The notes beneath the pieces are model-generated. The model saw only the letters and a list, made by a program, of their open reading frames with translations, had not been told where the DNA came from and made no database searches. Shown piece by piece: positions 17,038 through 24,377 of a DNA stretch of 64,000 nucleotides. The translations under genes and the position numbers were made by a program. The stretch's first letter is position 1. Each line of letters starts with the position of its first letter. Source of the DNA: Verrucomicrobiales bacterium (GTDB taxonomy: Bacteria; Verrucomicrobiota; Verrucomicrobiia; Limisphaerales; J093); the NCBI GenBank assembly GCA_015075445.1, contig JABTUJ010000036.1, positions 45,807-109,806 on the forward strand. Reading direction: 5' to 3'.

Positions 17038-17187
17038 TCAACGACTGAGCCAGTCTTGTATTTCTTCGCGATGCGTTTGGTTATCCCGGTTCCACCTCCA
17101 GCGGACCTCGTCGCGGCGAAGGTCGAACAGGACGGCCAAGCTTGGCCCCAGCCAAGGCGTCGTCACCTGCTGGAGCCGGACGATCTT
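17038..17187 (-). pseudogene. Unrecognised gene remnant (3' end)
   Basis: Forty-nine open codons end in RDEVRWRWNRDNQTHREEIQ then DWLSR and TGA. The sequence looks like a genuine protein C-terminus, rich in charged and aromatic residues, but a stop lies just upstream and no start is visible. No family was recognised. Confidence 0.35.
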
Positions 17188-17241
17188 TCATCAAGCGCCG
17201 TACCGGCAGAAGGAGGGCGACGCGCAGCGCCTTCTGGAAAC

Positions 17242-19233
17242 TCACGGCTGAACCAACCGATAGAACGCCGCCGCCTCGACTGGGGACAGCCACAGACTGC
17301 TGACCCCCTCGGAGTCAGGGACGTCCTGCCAGGCCGGATCCGACAGGCTCGCCGCGTGTTGGAGCCGGAGGCCTGGGGCTCCCACCCATGTCAGTCGCAG
17401 CCCATCGCCCTCGAGCACGGGCAAGGAGAGCACCAGTCGGGGTGTCATCTCGAGGATGCGCAGTCCTTCGCTTCCGGCGGCCACATAGAGCGTGTTGCCA
17501 ACGACCTGAAGGCCCCGCACCTTGATACGTGCCGTTGCCACGCGCACCGGTCGGTCCGCTCGGCTGGTGTCAAAGACCTCGAGGAGAGAATCGTGGTCGG
17601 AGTCGCCATCGGTCCCCACGAAGGCCAGGTTGCCCGCGGCGGTCAGGTAGTGGGCCGGGAACTCCGTCGGCTGGCTGGCGACTTCAACGGGCGCCGAGGG
17701 GTCGCTCAAGTCGAGGAGGGTCAGCCCCTCATCACCCGCGGCCACATAGGCCCGCTGGCGGTCGAGGTGCACCCACTCCGTGCTCCTCCCACGGTTCCGC
17801 AGGCTCCCCAGGCGCCAGGTCCGATCGGAATGGCTGACATCGAAAAGGTCCCCATTACTCCCTTCAAACCACCCCTCGGCCAACGAGAGGTACTGCCCGG
17901 ACAGGCTCAGCGAACGGCCGCCGGCTGGGTAGCCACCGATCGCAACCGGATTCGCCGGATTGCTCACGTCGAGCACTCTTAGCCCATTTAAGTCGTCGCC
18001 ACAGGAACCACTCGTGGCCACATACGCGTGCTGACCCGCAACGGCCACGCCCGCGACCGAAGAACCACAATCGCCCCCGGTGCGCCAACGGCCCTGCATG
18101 ATTGGCTGGGTGGGACTGCTCGCGTCGACCACAATCAGTTCGTATACGCGGGAGCCGCCGGTGGCCAAATAGACCTGAGTCCCCACCCCGCAGACGTCCT
18201 GGGCCTCTCCTTCCGTGACCCACTCGCCCAAGAGCAGAGGCTGGGACGGATTCCTGACATCCAGCAACCGCAATCCCGCAACCCCATCCGCCAGAAAGGC
18301 CACCTCCCCGGCCACGCGGAGGGCTCGGGCCTCGCCGCCCGGATGGAACCCGCCTTCCACCTTCGGTCGGGACGGGTCGCTCAGGTCGACGAGGTGGAGG
18401 CGGCCTTGACCGTCGGTCACGCAAGCACGGAGTCCGGCCACCTTCAGATCTCTCACCTCATACCCTGGAATCTCACATTGGCCCAATGCGACCGGATTCT
18501 CCGGATCGGCAGCGTCCACCAAGACCAACAAGCCGCGTCCGGACACGGCGCTCCGACCGCCGAGGCACACGAGATCGCCCACGATCTCGAGTGTCATCGG
18601 ATCGTAAGTCCCGCCCCAACTTCCCAGCTTGCGGGGGTGGGCCGGACTGCTGACGTCCAGGATGTGCAGCGCCCGCGGGACCCCTCCCGCCACGTAGGCC
18701 CGCTGGCCGGCCAGCCGAATCGCGGAGGCGGCCAGCGGGTAGGCGCTGATCATCCGGACGGCCACGTTGGTCTGGCCGGCGGGTTCGCTGATCGCATAGA
18801 CTGCAAGGCGGGTGGGATAGCCCACATAGACGTGCGGCCAGGCGAGGTCCGCCGCCGCCGCGTCACCGCCAGCAACCCTGCCCACCAGCCGCGGTGCGGT
18901 CGGCACGTGGACATCAAGGAGTTGCAGCGAACTCGACGCCAATACGGCGTGCCCCTCCGCCACGCGGAGCCGCGCCGCTGGGTAGAGGAGCGCGCAACTG
19001 CCGACAACGACGGGTCGTTCTGGCTGGCTCAGATCGAGGATACTCAAGCGCGGCCCGTCCTGGCCGTGGGTGTGGACGTAGACATACGGATCCATGACTT
19101 CCACGGCTCCGACCCAATCCGCGCTCCACTGACTCACCACCTGGGGTCGGGCCGGGTCCCGTACGTTGAGCACCATCAAACCGGACTGGAGCCCCAGGTA
19201 AACGGAGTCGCCCGCCGCCGCTGCGTGGTTCAT
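17242..19233 (-). CDS. LVIVD-repeat beta-propeller protein, probably 5'-truncated
   Basis: A 663-aa chain of about a dozen LVIVD-type repeats such as LSILDLSQPERPVVVGSC, LHILDVSSPAHPRKLGSWGG and LRLLDVRNPSQPLLLGEW, expected to fold as a beta-propeller on the outside of the cell. The C-terminus (LRLTWVGAPGLRLQHAASLS, ending in AAFYRLVQP) is the short Ig-like tail frequent on secreted verrucomicrobial proteins. The protein starts abruptly within a repeat (MNHAAAAGDSVYLGLQSGL) without signal peptide, and a TAA lies three codons upstream in frame. The 5' end was therefore probably lost in the rearrangement that placed the DUF4058 unit beside it. Confidence 0.8.
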   Translation of the reverse strand: MNHAAAAGDSVYLGLQSGLMVLNVRDPARPQVVSQWSADWVGAVEVMDPYVYVHTHGQDGPRLSILDLSQPERPVVVGSCALLYPAARLRVAEGHAVLASSSLQLLDVHVPTAPRLVGRVAGGDAAAADLAWPHVYVGYPTRLAVYAISEPAGQTNVAVRMISAYPLAASAIRLAGQRAYVAGGVPRALHILDVSSPAHPRKLGSWGGTYDPMTLEIVGDLVCLGGRSAVSGRGLLVLVDAADPENPVALGQCEIPGYEVRDLKVAGLRACVTDGQGRLHLVDLSDPSRPKVEGGFHPGGEARALRVAGEVAFLADGVAGLRLLDVRNPSQPLLLGEWVTEGEAQDVCGVGTQVYLATGGSRVYELIVVDASSPTQPIMQGRWRTGGDCGSSVAGVAVAGQHAYVATSGSCGDDLNGLRVLDVSNPANPVAIGGYPAGGRSLSLSGQYLSLAEGWFEGSNGDLFDVSHSDRTWRLGSLRNRGRSTEWVHLDRQRAYVAAGDEGLTLLDLSDPSAPVEVASQPTEFPAHYLTAAGNLAFVGTDGDSDHDSLLEVFDTSRADRPVRVATARIKVRGLQVVGNTLYVAAGSEGLRILEMTPRLVLSLPVLEGDGLRLTWVGAPGLRLQHAASLSDPAWQDVPDSEGVSSLWLSPVEAAAFYRLVQP

Positions 19234-19321
19234 GGGTCGTTACTCACCAATGAGGTGTTCTGGCGACACGAAACTGGACACTACTGCTGGACGATGCGTC
19301 CCGCCAACACGCGGTCGACCG

Positions 19322-19411
19322 CTACTTCAGCCGGAACACTCGCATCGCGTCCGGGGCCGGCACGGTCAACTGCCTCACGCCGCCGCTCTCCCGGACCGGT
19401 TCCAGCACGGG
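19322..19411 (-). pseudogene. C-terminal tail fragment of a secreted protein
   Basis: PVLEPVRESGGVRQLTVPAP then DAMRVFRLK and TAG. This is the same C-terminal tail as the protein at 21596-23065 (PVFESGGVKQVTV, DAMRVFRRK). It has no start of its own and follows directly on the stop of the DUF4058 gene. Confidence 0.7.
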
Positions 19412-19412
19412 T

Positions 19413-20207
19413 TCAGCGCAAGCCCTGCGTGCGAAGAACCTGATCCACCCAAACCGCCTCTTCGGGCGGGAGGGGCGGCTGGAGGTCGAGCCGGTAATCG
19501 AGCAGATGATACCGGCCCCGCTCATGGCATTGGTCAATCAGCGGCTGTAGGTCCAGCACGACATCCGCATCGCTCGGGCGCAAGGGAACCCGGATGACCG
19601 GCAAGCGCTCACGCAGGCGGACGGGATAGACCTCGTGCGCCACGGGCTGCGTAGTCCGGAAGACGCACACCGCATAACTGGCGCCCGCCTGGTGGAGGAC
19701 CTTCCGGATGCCTTCGGCGAACACCCAACTGCCCTGCCGCACCAAGTCGATTTCCACCAGGTTGGCCCTGCCGCTGATGAACGCGCGGCGTTTCCGACGG
19801 TAGCGGTCTCGCTCGTCAGATTCGAGTTTGTTGGTTGGGCTGAGCAGCTCCAGCACGGTAATCAGCCGGCCGGTGGCCTCGCGGATCTCGATCCAGCGTT
19901 CGGTCTCTTCGTCCACGAAGACCCGGATCGGCTTGGTCGCGATCGTCGGGGGTGGTTGGGCTGCCACCTCCGTCGCCGCAGGTTCCTTTAGCAGCCAGGG
20001 CTCGCGGACCTGGAGGTCGGGACGGTACCCTGTCACCGACTCGCCGGCGCCGATGGTGACAACCTCTTCCTCCGCTCCCGCCACCAGGTCCGCTGGCAGC
20101 CCTTCCTGCAACGCATCGCGCAAATAGGTGATCAACGTGGTATGCGCATCCCGCCACCGCTGCTCGAAGAAGGGGTTCATGCCGGGGAACGGGTTCTTCG
20201 TCGTCAT
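19413..20207 (-). CDS. DUF4058 family protein
   Basis: A 264-aa protein. It starts MTTKNPFPGMNPFFEQRWRD, the DUF4058 hallmark (PFPGMxPxxE), followed by LRDALQEGLPADLVAGAEEE, YRPDLQVREPW, TGRLITVLELLSPTNKL and, near the end, LIDQCHERGRYHLLDYRLDL. The conserved acidic residues and the ELLSPxNK motif make a nuclease-like activity thinkable, but no function is established for the family. The start is set at the MTTK methionine; the frame is open 12 codons further. A frameshifted twin lies at 16230-17005. Confidence 0.88.
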   Translation of the reverse strand: MTTKNPFPGMNPFFEQRWRDAHTTLITYLRDALQEGLPADLVAGAEEEVVTIGAGESVTGYRPDLQVREPWLLKEPAATEVAAQPPPTIATKPIRVFVDEETERWIEIREATGRLITVLELLSPTNKLESDERDRYRRKRRAFISGRANLVEIDLVRQGSWVFAEGIRKVLHQAGASYAVCVFRTTQPVAHEVYPVRLRERLPVIRVPLRPSDADVVLDLQPLIDQCHERGRYHLLDYRLDLQPPLPPEEAVWVDQVLRTQGLR

Positions 20208-20585
20208 GCACAAAACGCTCGCACAGTCGCGCGCCCGCTGCAATCGAACGGTGGCTCGAGGGCCAGGCGCAGCCTAAGGGGCTCCCATCCGGGCTGGATT
20301 GGGGGATGAGCGCGGTCATGGTGGGCGCGCCGGCGTACGTGGGAGTCGGCGTGGCGGACTGGCCGGGCACGTTCGTGCGGGGGTTGGCTCTTCTGTCGGC
20401 GGTGGTTGTTGATCCGCGTGGTTTGGCCGCTACCAGAACGGCCCCCATTGGGGTGCCACCGGAAAGGCCGGCCGAGGTAACAGGGGACGAAGAGGTCCCG
20501 GGAAGCCGGGCCTCTCCATCGCGTTCCTTCGTTGCCTGGGTTACCTTCTGTGGCGCGGCCCGTGCGGGTTGATTGCACAACGCGG
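20208..20585. other. 378-bp region, no recognisable gene
   Basis: Open frames exist on both strands but none resembles a known family or has a convincing start. The first about 20 bp belong to the DUF4058 repeat unit. Confidence 0.4.
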
Positions 20586-21140
20586 CTACGGCAGCAGCGG
20601 GACGCGCGTCCCTACCAGGACATGGGGGAATGGTCCAACGTCGGGTGGATTCTCCAAGTCGTCTGGCAGTCCGTCTCCATCGGCGTCGCGCGACGGGAAA
20701 TACACCGAGGTCGTGCCTGACAGCACCAGCCGATCTCGGCCGGCGAATGTCCAGGTGCCGCTGCAGATGGCGATCCCTTTGATCTCGTTGGGCAATCCTG
20801 TCTTGATGGCATAGTACACGTCCGTGTACCGGGCCGTGTCTCGGCTGATCATCTTGGCTACCATGGCGGTATCGCTCAGGGCATCGGCTCCATAGGCGGC
20901 TAACAAGAAGGCACCGGCCTGACCCGCCGAGACCCAGTGGGCCTGGGCGGTGGCTTCGTGGCCTGACGGATCAGAGGGAACCAGGTTCAAGCACCCCAAC
21001 AGGCCGTCCTCCGACGCCAGCGTCCACGCTCCTTCCAGCTTGTACGCCCGTCCCTTGGACCCGGCGGTTTGGGTGACGATGATGGCGGCCCCCGCGATGG
21101 CCGCGAGGGTCAGAACTGCGAGCTTCTTTCTGCTGAGCAT
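20586..21140 (-). CDS. Secreted protein of unknown function, paralogue B
   Basis: 184 aa. An N-terminal signal or anchor (KKLAVLTLAAIAGAAIIVTQ) is followed by a mature domain starting AYKLEGAWT, and the protein ends in a calcium-loop-like segment (DADGDGLPDDLENPPD) plus GPFP and a VPLLP terminus. The start is fixed by AAGGAG seven bases before ATG 21140; an in-frame ATG 33 bp upstream has no such site. It is paralogous to 23162-23713: leader and upstream DNA are almost identical, while the mature parts share roughly half of their residues by eye. GDGLPDD loops resemble thrombospondin type 3 or dockerin loops. Function unknown. Confidence 0.75.
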   Translation of the reverse strand: MLSRKKLAVLTLAAIAGAAIIVTQTAGSKGRAYKLEGAWTLASEDGLLGCLNLVPSDPSGHEATAQAHWVSAGQAGAFLLAAYGADALSDTAMVAKMISRDTARYTDVYYAIKTGLPNEIKGIAICSGTWTFAGRDRLVLSGTTSVYFPSRDADGDGLPDDLENPPDVGPFPHVLVGTRVPLLP

Positions 21141-21445
21141 ACGACTGCTCCTTTCTTCGAGGCCCGGTTTCAACCAGCCTCTTCATTCGGATTGCAGCGT
21201 TCGGTGCGGGCCCGGCGGACGCGGTGTCCCCACGCCCCCAGCTTCACCGGTTCTCGTTCGCGCCAGCCGAACCGGACCGAGCGTCCATGGCCCTCCGGCG
21301 GCATCACACGGACCGGCTTATCCATCCGGTGGCGGCTGCCGGTGCCATCCTTGGAGAACCACCGGAAACGCCGTGGGAAGTAACGGGGAAAACGGCGGCG
21401 ACCTCGAACGGCGACCGCGCCGGACTCGGGTGCCGTGCCCGGTTC
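21063..21445. repeat. 383-bp long direct repeat, copy 1
   Basis: Matches 23636-24018 at a constant offset of 2573 bp with no indels and about five mismatches by eye. It covers the signal-peptide codons, the ribosome-binding site and about 300 bp upstream of the secreted paralogue. Confidence 0.9.
21131..21152 (-). promoter_or_regulatory. Ribosome-binding site deciding the start of secreted paralogue B
   Basis: On the minus strand AAAGGAG lies seven bases upstream of ATG 21140. The same site, base for base, lies before the start of the paralogue at 23713. Confidence 0.75.
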
Positions 21446-21530
21446 AGACCACCTCGGTACCGTGGGGGAGTTGGCCAACCCGCAGGATCGTGCTGCAGAG
21501 GGTGCTCGCCTGAAGTCAAATCGGCCCGCG

Positions 21531-21577
21531 CTACGGTTCAAGGGTCAAGGCCACCAGGCACGGGCCCGAGCTCGTTA
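21531..21577 (-). pseudogene. Remnant of a kinase/WD40 gene 3' end
   Basis: On the minus strand this reads GP-C-LVALTLEP then TAG and continues into downstream sequence. The same sequence with few changes ends the kinase gene at 24378 (GPFLVALTLEP), and the following non-coding bases (CGGGCCGATTTGACTTCAG) are shared. Confidence 0.65.
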
Positions 21578-21595
21578 AAGGGACAGGCTATTCGT

Positions 21596-23065
21596 CTACT
21601 TCCGCCGGAAGACCCTCATTGCGTCTGAGGTAGGCACGGTCACTTGTTTCACGCCGCCGCTCTCAAAGACCGGTTCGAGCACCGGCAGCCACGGACCTTG
21701 GATCGTGGACGCGCCTTCGACGGTAAAGGGGAAGGCCGACGCCGGCCACTGGAGGCGGACGGCTTTGCCGATGGCCAGCAACGGAACGTCGTACGTGCGC
21801 AGTTCCAGGTTGTCGAACGTGGCCTCGGCCGGGTCGAGCGTGCCGTCGGTGTATTGCCAGACACCGACGTTGACTCTCACTCCGCTCGTCCAGGGTCGGC
21901 CCGACCAATCCGGGTCGAAGGAGACGTCCATCCCCAGCTTCTCCTTGATCTCAGCGTTCGAAATGACGGGGTCGGCCCCGGGTGTGTCCACAGAACTGGT
22001 TTCATAGAGCATGGCTGTCGGGTTGTCCTTGTCGAACACCCGACCCGTCAGGATCAGGTTGTCGCCGGCGGCCGTGAGCGCGAAAGCCAGCACGACGCGG
22101 GTGTGTTTGACGGCGACGAAATTCCCGCCTTGAAGGGCGGCACCACGGCCGCTCTCAAACTTCTGGAACACCAGGTAGTCCTTACCCAGATGAAGGGCGT
22201 AGCCGCGGGACACATCCCCGAACCACAGTTGCGCGTCCCGAGCGGTTTGGCTCAGACTCACCACATCCACCCGCAGTTCGATCGTCTGGCCGTCCTGGAG
22301 CTTCCAGGTGTTCGGCAGGACCCCCCAAGCGCCGGTGTCACCTGGCCAGCCTGTCCTGACACCGCGCCAATCGCCGCGCACGGTAAGCTGTCCGTTCGCG
22401 GGAATGAGTTGGCCGGCGCCTTTGTTGATGACGAACTGCCAAGCGGCTGTGTTGCCGTCATCGCAGTCGTCAAGCACCCGGACGTTCAGCGCGCCTGCCG
22501 GTCCGAGGATGCCGGTGTAGTTGATGGGAATGGCCAGGTCTTCGAGGGGGCCGGGGCCGCGTGTGGCGGTCTCGATCAATTCGAGTCCATCCACGGCGCC
22601 GCCGGTGCCCCGCCCGATGATCTTGACCTGCCAACTGTGATTCGCCTGCATCGCCCCTTGCCACGACCCGTCCCAGAGGCCAGCGGTCGCCGTGAACTTG
22701 GGGGCCGCCGGGTCGGTCAGGTCCCAGGTTCCGACTTCGCCGGTCCAGGTGCCATAGATGGTCCCGGAGCCGTCGGGGTGGTAATAGCCGTGGCTCAACA
22801 CGGTTCGGCGACCGGTCAACCGCGCCGCACTGCTCTGGACTCGGAGGAGGGAGAGCATGTTCCGGACGTGGACATTGTCCGGGGCGAAGGCCAGGGTGTC
22901 ACCGGGGTAGGGCACCCCGAGGTAGTATCCGGTCGAGGTGTAGGACGTCACGCCGGCGGCAGCGCGGGTGTCCGGTGTCGCCAAGGTGAGCAGGCAAGCG
23001 GCTGTGGCCGTCAGGGGCCAGCGCGGGATGCTGCTGAGAAACGACCGTTTGTGGCATGTCTTCAT
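21596..23065 (-). CDS. Secreted protein of unknown function with C-terminal sorting-type tail
   Basis: 489 aa. A signal peptide (RWPLTATAACLLTLATPDTRA A) precedes a long beta-rich region. One part (YHPDGSGTIYGTWTGEVGTW and LWDGSWQGAMQANHSWQVKI) looks like a lipocalin- or allene-oxide-cyclase-type barrel segment, and another (WFGDVSRGYALHLGKDYLVF) like a concanavalin-type module. The C-terminus ends in PVLEPVFESGGVKQVTVPTS then DAMRVFRRK, a tail also found as fragments at 16155 and 19322. It lies between the two secreted paralogues in the same direction. Start ATG 23065 puts the basic n-region just before the hydrophobic core; function is not known. Confidence 0.7.
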   Translation of the reverse strand: MKTCHKRSFLSSIPRWPLTATAACLLTLATPDTRAAAGVTSYTSTGYYLGVPYPGDTLAFAPDNVHVRNMLSLLRVQSSAARLTGRRTVLSHGYYHPDGSGTIYGTWTGEVGTWDLTDPAAPKFTATAGLWDGSWQGAMQANHSWQVKIIGRGTGGAVDGLELIETATRGPGPLEDLAIPINYTGILGPAGALNVRVLDDCDDGNTAAWQFVINKGAGQLIPANGQLTVRGDWRGVRTGWPGDTGAWGVLPNTWKLQDGQTIELRVDVVSLSQTARDAQLWFGDVSRGYALHLGKDYLVFQKFESGRGAALQGGNFVAVKHTRVVLAFALTAAGDNLILTGRVFDKDNPTAMLYETSSVDTPGADPVISNAEIKEKLGMDVSFDPDWSGRPWTSGVRVNVGVWQYTDGTLDPAEATFDNLELRTYDVPLLAIGKAVRLQWPASAFPFTVEGASTIQGPWLPVLEPVFESGGVKQVTVPTSDAMRVFRRK

Positions 23066-23161
23066 GACGGGTGTCTTTCTGTCGTGAGTGATGGGCGTTC
23101 GGTGGCTGCCCAAGCCGAATCGGTGCGGCTCGGGCCGCACCGATTCGTGGATGGCCGTCCG

Positions 23162-23713
23162 CTAAGGCAACAGTGGGATACGGGTGAAAACGGAGCTGCC
23201 TGGGAAGGGACCGAGATCCGGCGGATTCTCCAGGTCGTCCGGCAGCCCATCACCGTTCACATCACGCGAAGGTAGGTAACCGGCGAAGGCATTTTGAATG
23301 ACGGCGCTGTCTGGGCCAGTGAACCTGAAGATCCCGGAGTCGATCAGGATCATCTTGATCTCGCTGGGGCACCCGGTCTTGACCCAGTAGAACAGTTGCG
23401 TGTACTTCGCGCTGTCGCGGCTGATCATCTCGACGACGACGTTGCCATCGGTCGCTGCATCCGCGCCAACCTGGGCTTGAAGCCACGCGACGGTCGGGCC
23501 GACGGTCACCCAGTTGACCTTCGCGGTGGCTCGCCGGCCTGAGGGATCTGCCGGAGCGACGGTCATGTTGCCCAAGACGCCACCACCGGCACTCGTCCAG
23601 GCACCTTCCAGCTTGTACGCGTGTCCTTGAGACGAGGCGGTTTGGGTGACGATGATGGCGGCCCCCGCGATGGCCGCGAGGGTCAGAACTGCGAGCTTCT
23701 TTCTGCTGAGCAT
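23162..23713 (-). CDS. Secreted protein of unknown function, paralogue A
   Basis: 183 aa. It has the same leader as the gene at 20586 (MLSRKKLAVLTLAAIAGAAI), then a diverged mature domain (EGAWTSAGGGVLGNMTVAPA, MISRDSAKYTQLFYWVKTG) and the same calcium-loop-like end (DVNGDGLPDDLENPPD, GPFP, IPLLP). AAGGAG seven bases before ATG 23713 sets the start. Promoter region and leader are near-identical to the paralogue's while the mature coding region is much more divergent, so the two may be expressed together but differ in what they bind. Confidence 0.75.
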   Translation of the reverse strand: MLSRKKLAVLTLAAIAGAAIIVTQTASSQGHAYKLEGAWTSAGGGVLGNMTVAPADPSGRRATAKVNWVTVGPTVAWLQAQVGADAATDGNVVVEMISRDSAKYTQLFYWVKTGCPSEIKMILIDSGIFRFTGPDSAVIQNAFAGYLPSRDVNGDGLPDDLENPPDLGPFPGSSVFTRIPLLP

Positions 23714-24018
23714 ACGACTGCTCCTTTCTTCGAGGCCCGGTTTCAACCAGCCTCTTCATTCGGATTGCAGCGTTCGGTGCGGGCCCGGCGGACGCGGTGT
23801 CCCCACGCCCCCTGCTTCACCGGTACTCGTTCGCGCCAGCCGAACCGGACCGAGCGTCAATGGCCCTCCGGCGGCATCACACGGACCGGCTTATCCATCC
23901 GGTGGCGGCTGCCGGTGCCATCCTTGGAGAACCACCGGAAACGCCGTGGAAAGTAACGGGGAAAACGGCGGCGACCTCGAACGGCGACCGCGCCGGATTC
24001 GGGTGCCGTGCCCGGTTC
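23636..24018. repeat. 383-bp long direct repeat, copy 2
   Basis: Partner of 21063-21445. The substitutions seen include a G/T difference (minus strand) near 23860 that creates a stop in the upstream overlapping frame in this copy only. Confidence 0.9.
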
Positions 24019-24111
24019 GAGATCTGCGACCGTGATCGCGCGTTCGTGGACGCGGTCACGAAGGTGCTGTAGGACGTCAGGGGGCGGGGGAATCTGAAGC
24101 GGGACGAGCAT
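23857..24111 (-). CDS. Hypothetical small protein overlapping the gene upstream
   Basis: An 84-aa frame from ATG 24111 that overlaps the previous small gene by 35 bp. The first half (VLQHLRDRVHERAITVADLE) looks protein-like; the second half is arginine-rich and lies entirely within the 383-bp repeat, where in the other copy the frame is not stopped. It could be a real small gene, a fused remnant or chance. Confidence 0.3.
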   Translation of the reverse strand: MLVPLQIPPPPDVLQHLRDRVHERAITVADLEPGTAPESGAVAVRGRRRFPRYFPRRFRWFSKDGTGSRHRMDKPVRVMPPEGH

Positions 24112-24331
24112 GGCTGGCCGGGGCACCGAACATCTCAGCCACCAGTTGGTTCCACAAGGCATCTGCCTCCGGTGTGCCTTCGGGTGCGCTCTGGAACCGA
24201 CGGACGAGTTCGGCGAATTCGCTGTGTCCCATCCGCCGGGGATCGTCCCGGTGCTGCCCGTAGGCGGCCACCAGTCTTTGCTCGGGGCCGGGCAACGCCT
24301 CAATCTCGCGAATCACATCCCGTGCGGTCAC
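24077..24331 (-). CDS. Small protein, possibly antitoxin-like
   Basis: An 84-aa protein starting MTARDVIREIEALPGPEQRL, an amphipathic helix pattern (IxEIEALPxxEQ) common in short antitoxin-type proteins. GHSEFAELVRRFQSAPEGTP and a disordered Ala/Pro tail follow. No recognised toxin is adjacent. It begins 46 bp after the kinase gene on the same strand. The identification is by general pattern only. Confidence 0.45.
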   Translation of the reverse strand: MTARDVIREIEALPGPEQRLVAAYGQHRDDPRRMGHSEFAELVRRFQSAPEGTPEADALWNQLVAEMFGAPASHARPASDSPAP

Positions 24332-24377
24332 GTTGGCAGCATGAGAGGGTCCTCCTCTGAAGTCAAATCGGCCCGCG

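Larger units (their letters stand above)
19322..20229 (-). repeat. DUF4058-plus-tail duplication unit, copy 2
   Basis: Co-linear with 16155-17027, with few differences by eye at the shared ends. The copies are about 3.2 kb apart and in the same orientation, flanking the LVIVD-repeat gene. Confidence 0.8.

Noticed and set aside
20306..20572. Plus-strand frame of 88 codons
   Set aside because: No start signal, no family, and composition resembling the surrounding non-coding DNA.
21170..21541. 123-codon minus-strand frame within the 383-bp repeat
   Set aside because: The second copy of the repeat has a stop in the same frame, and the peptide is simply Arg-rich without features.
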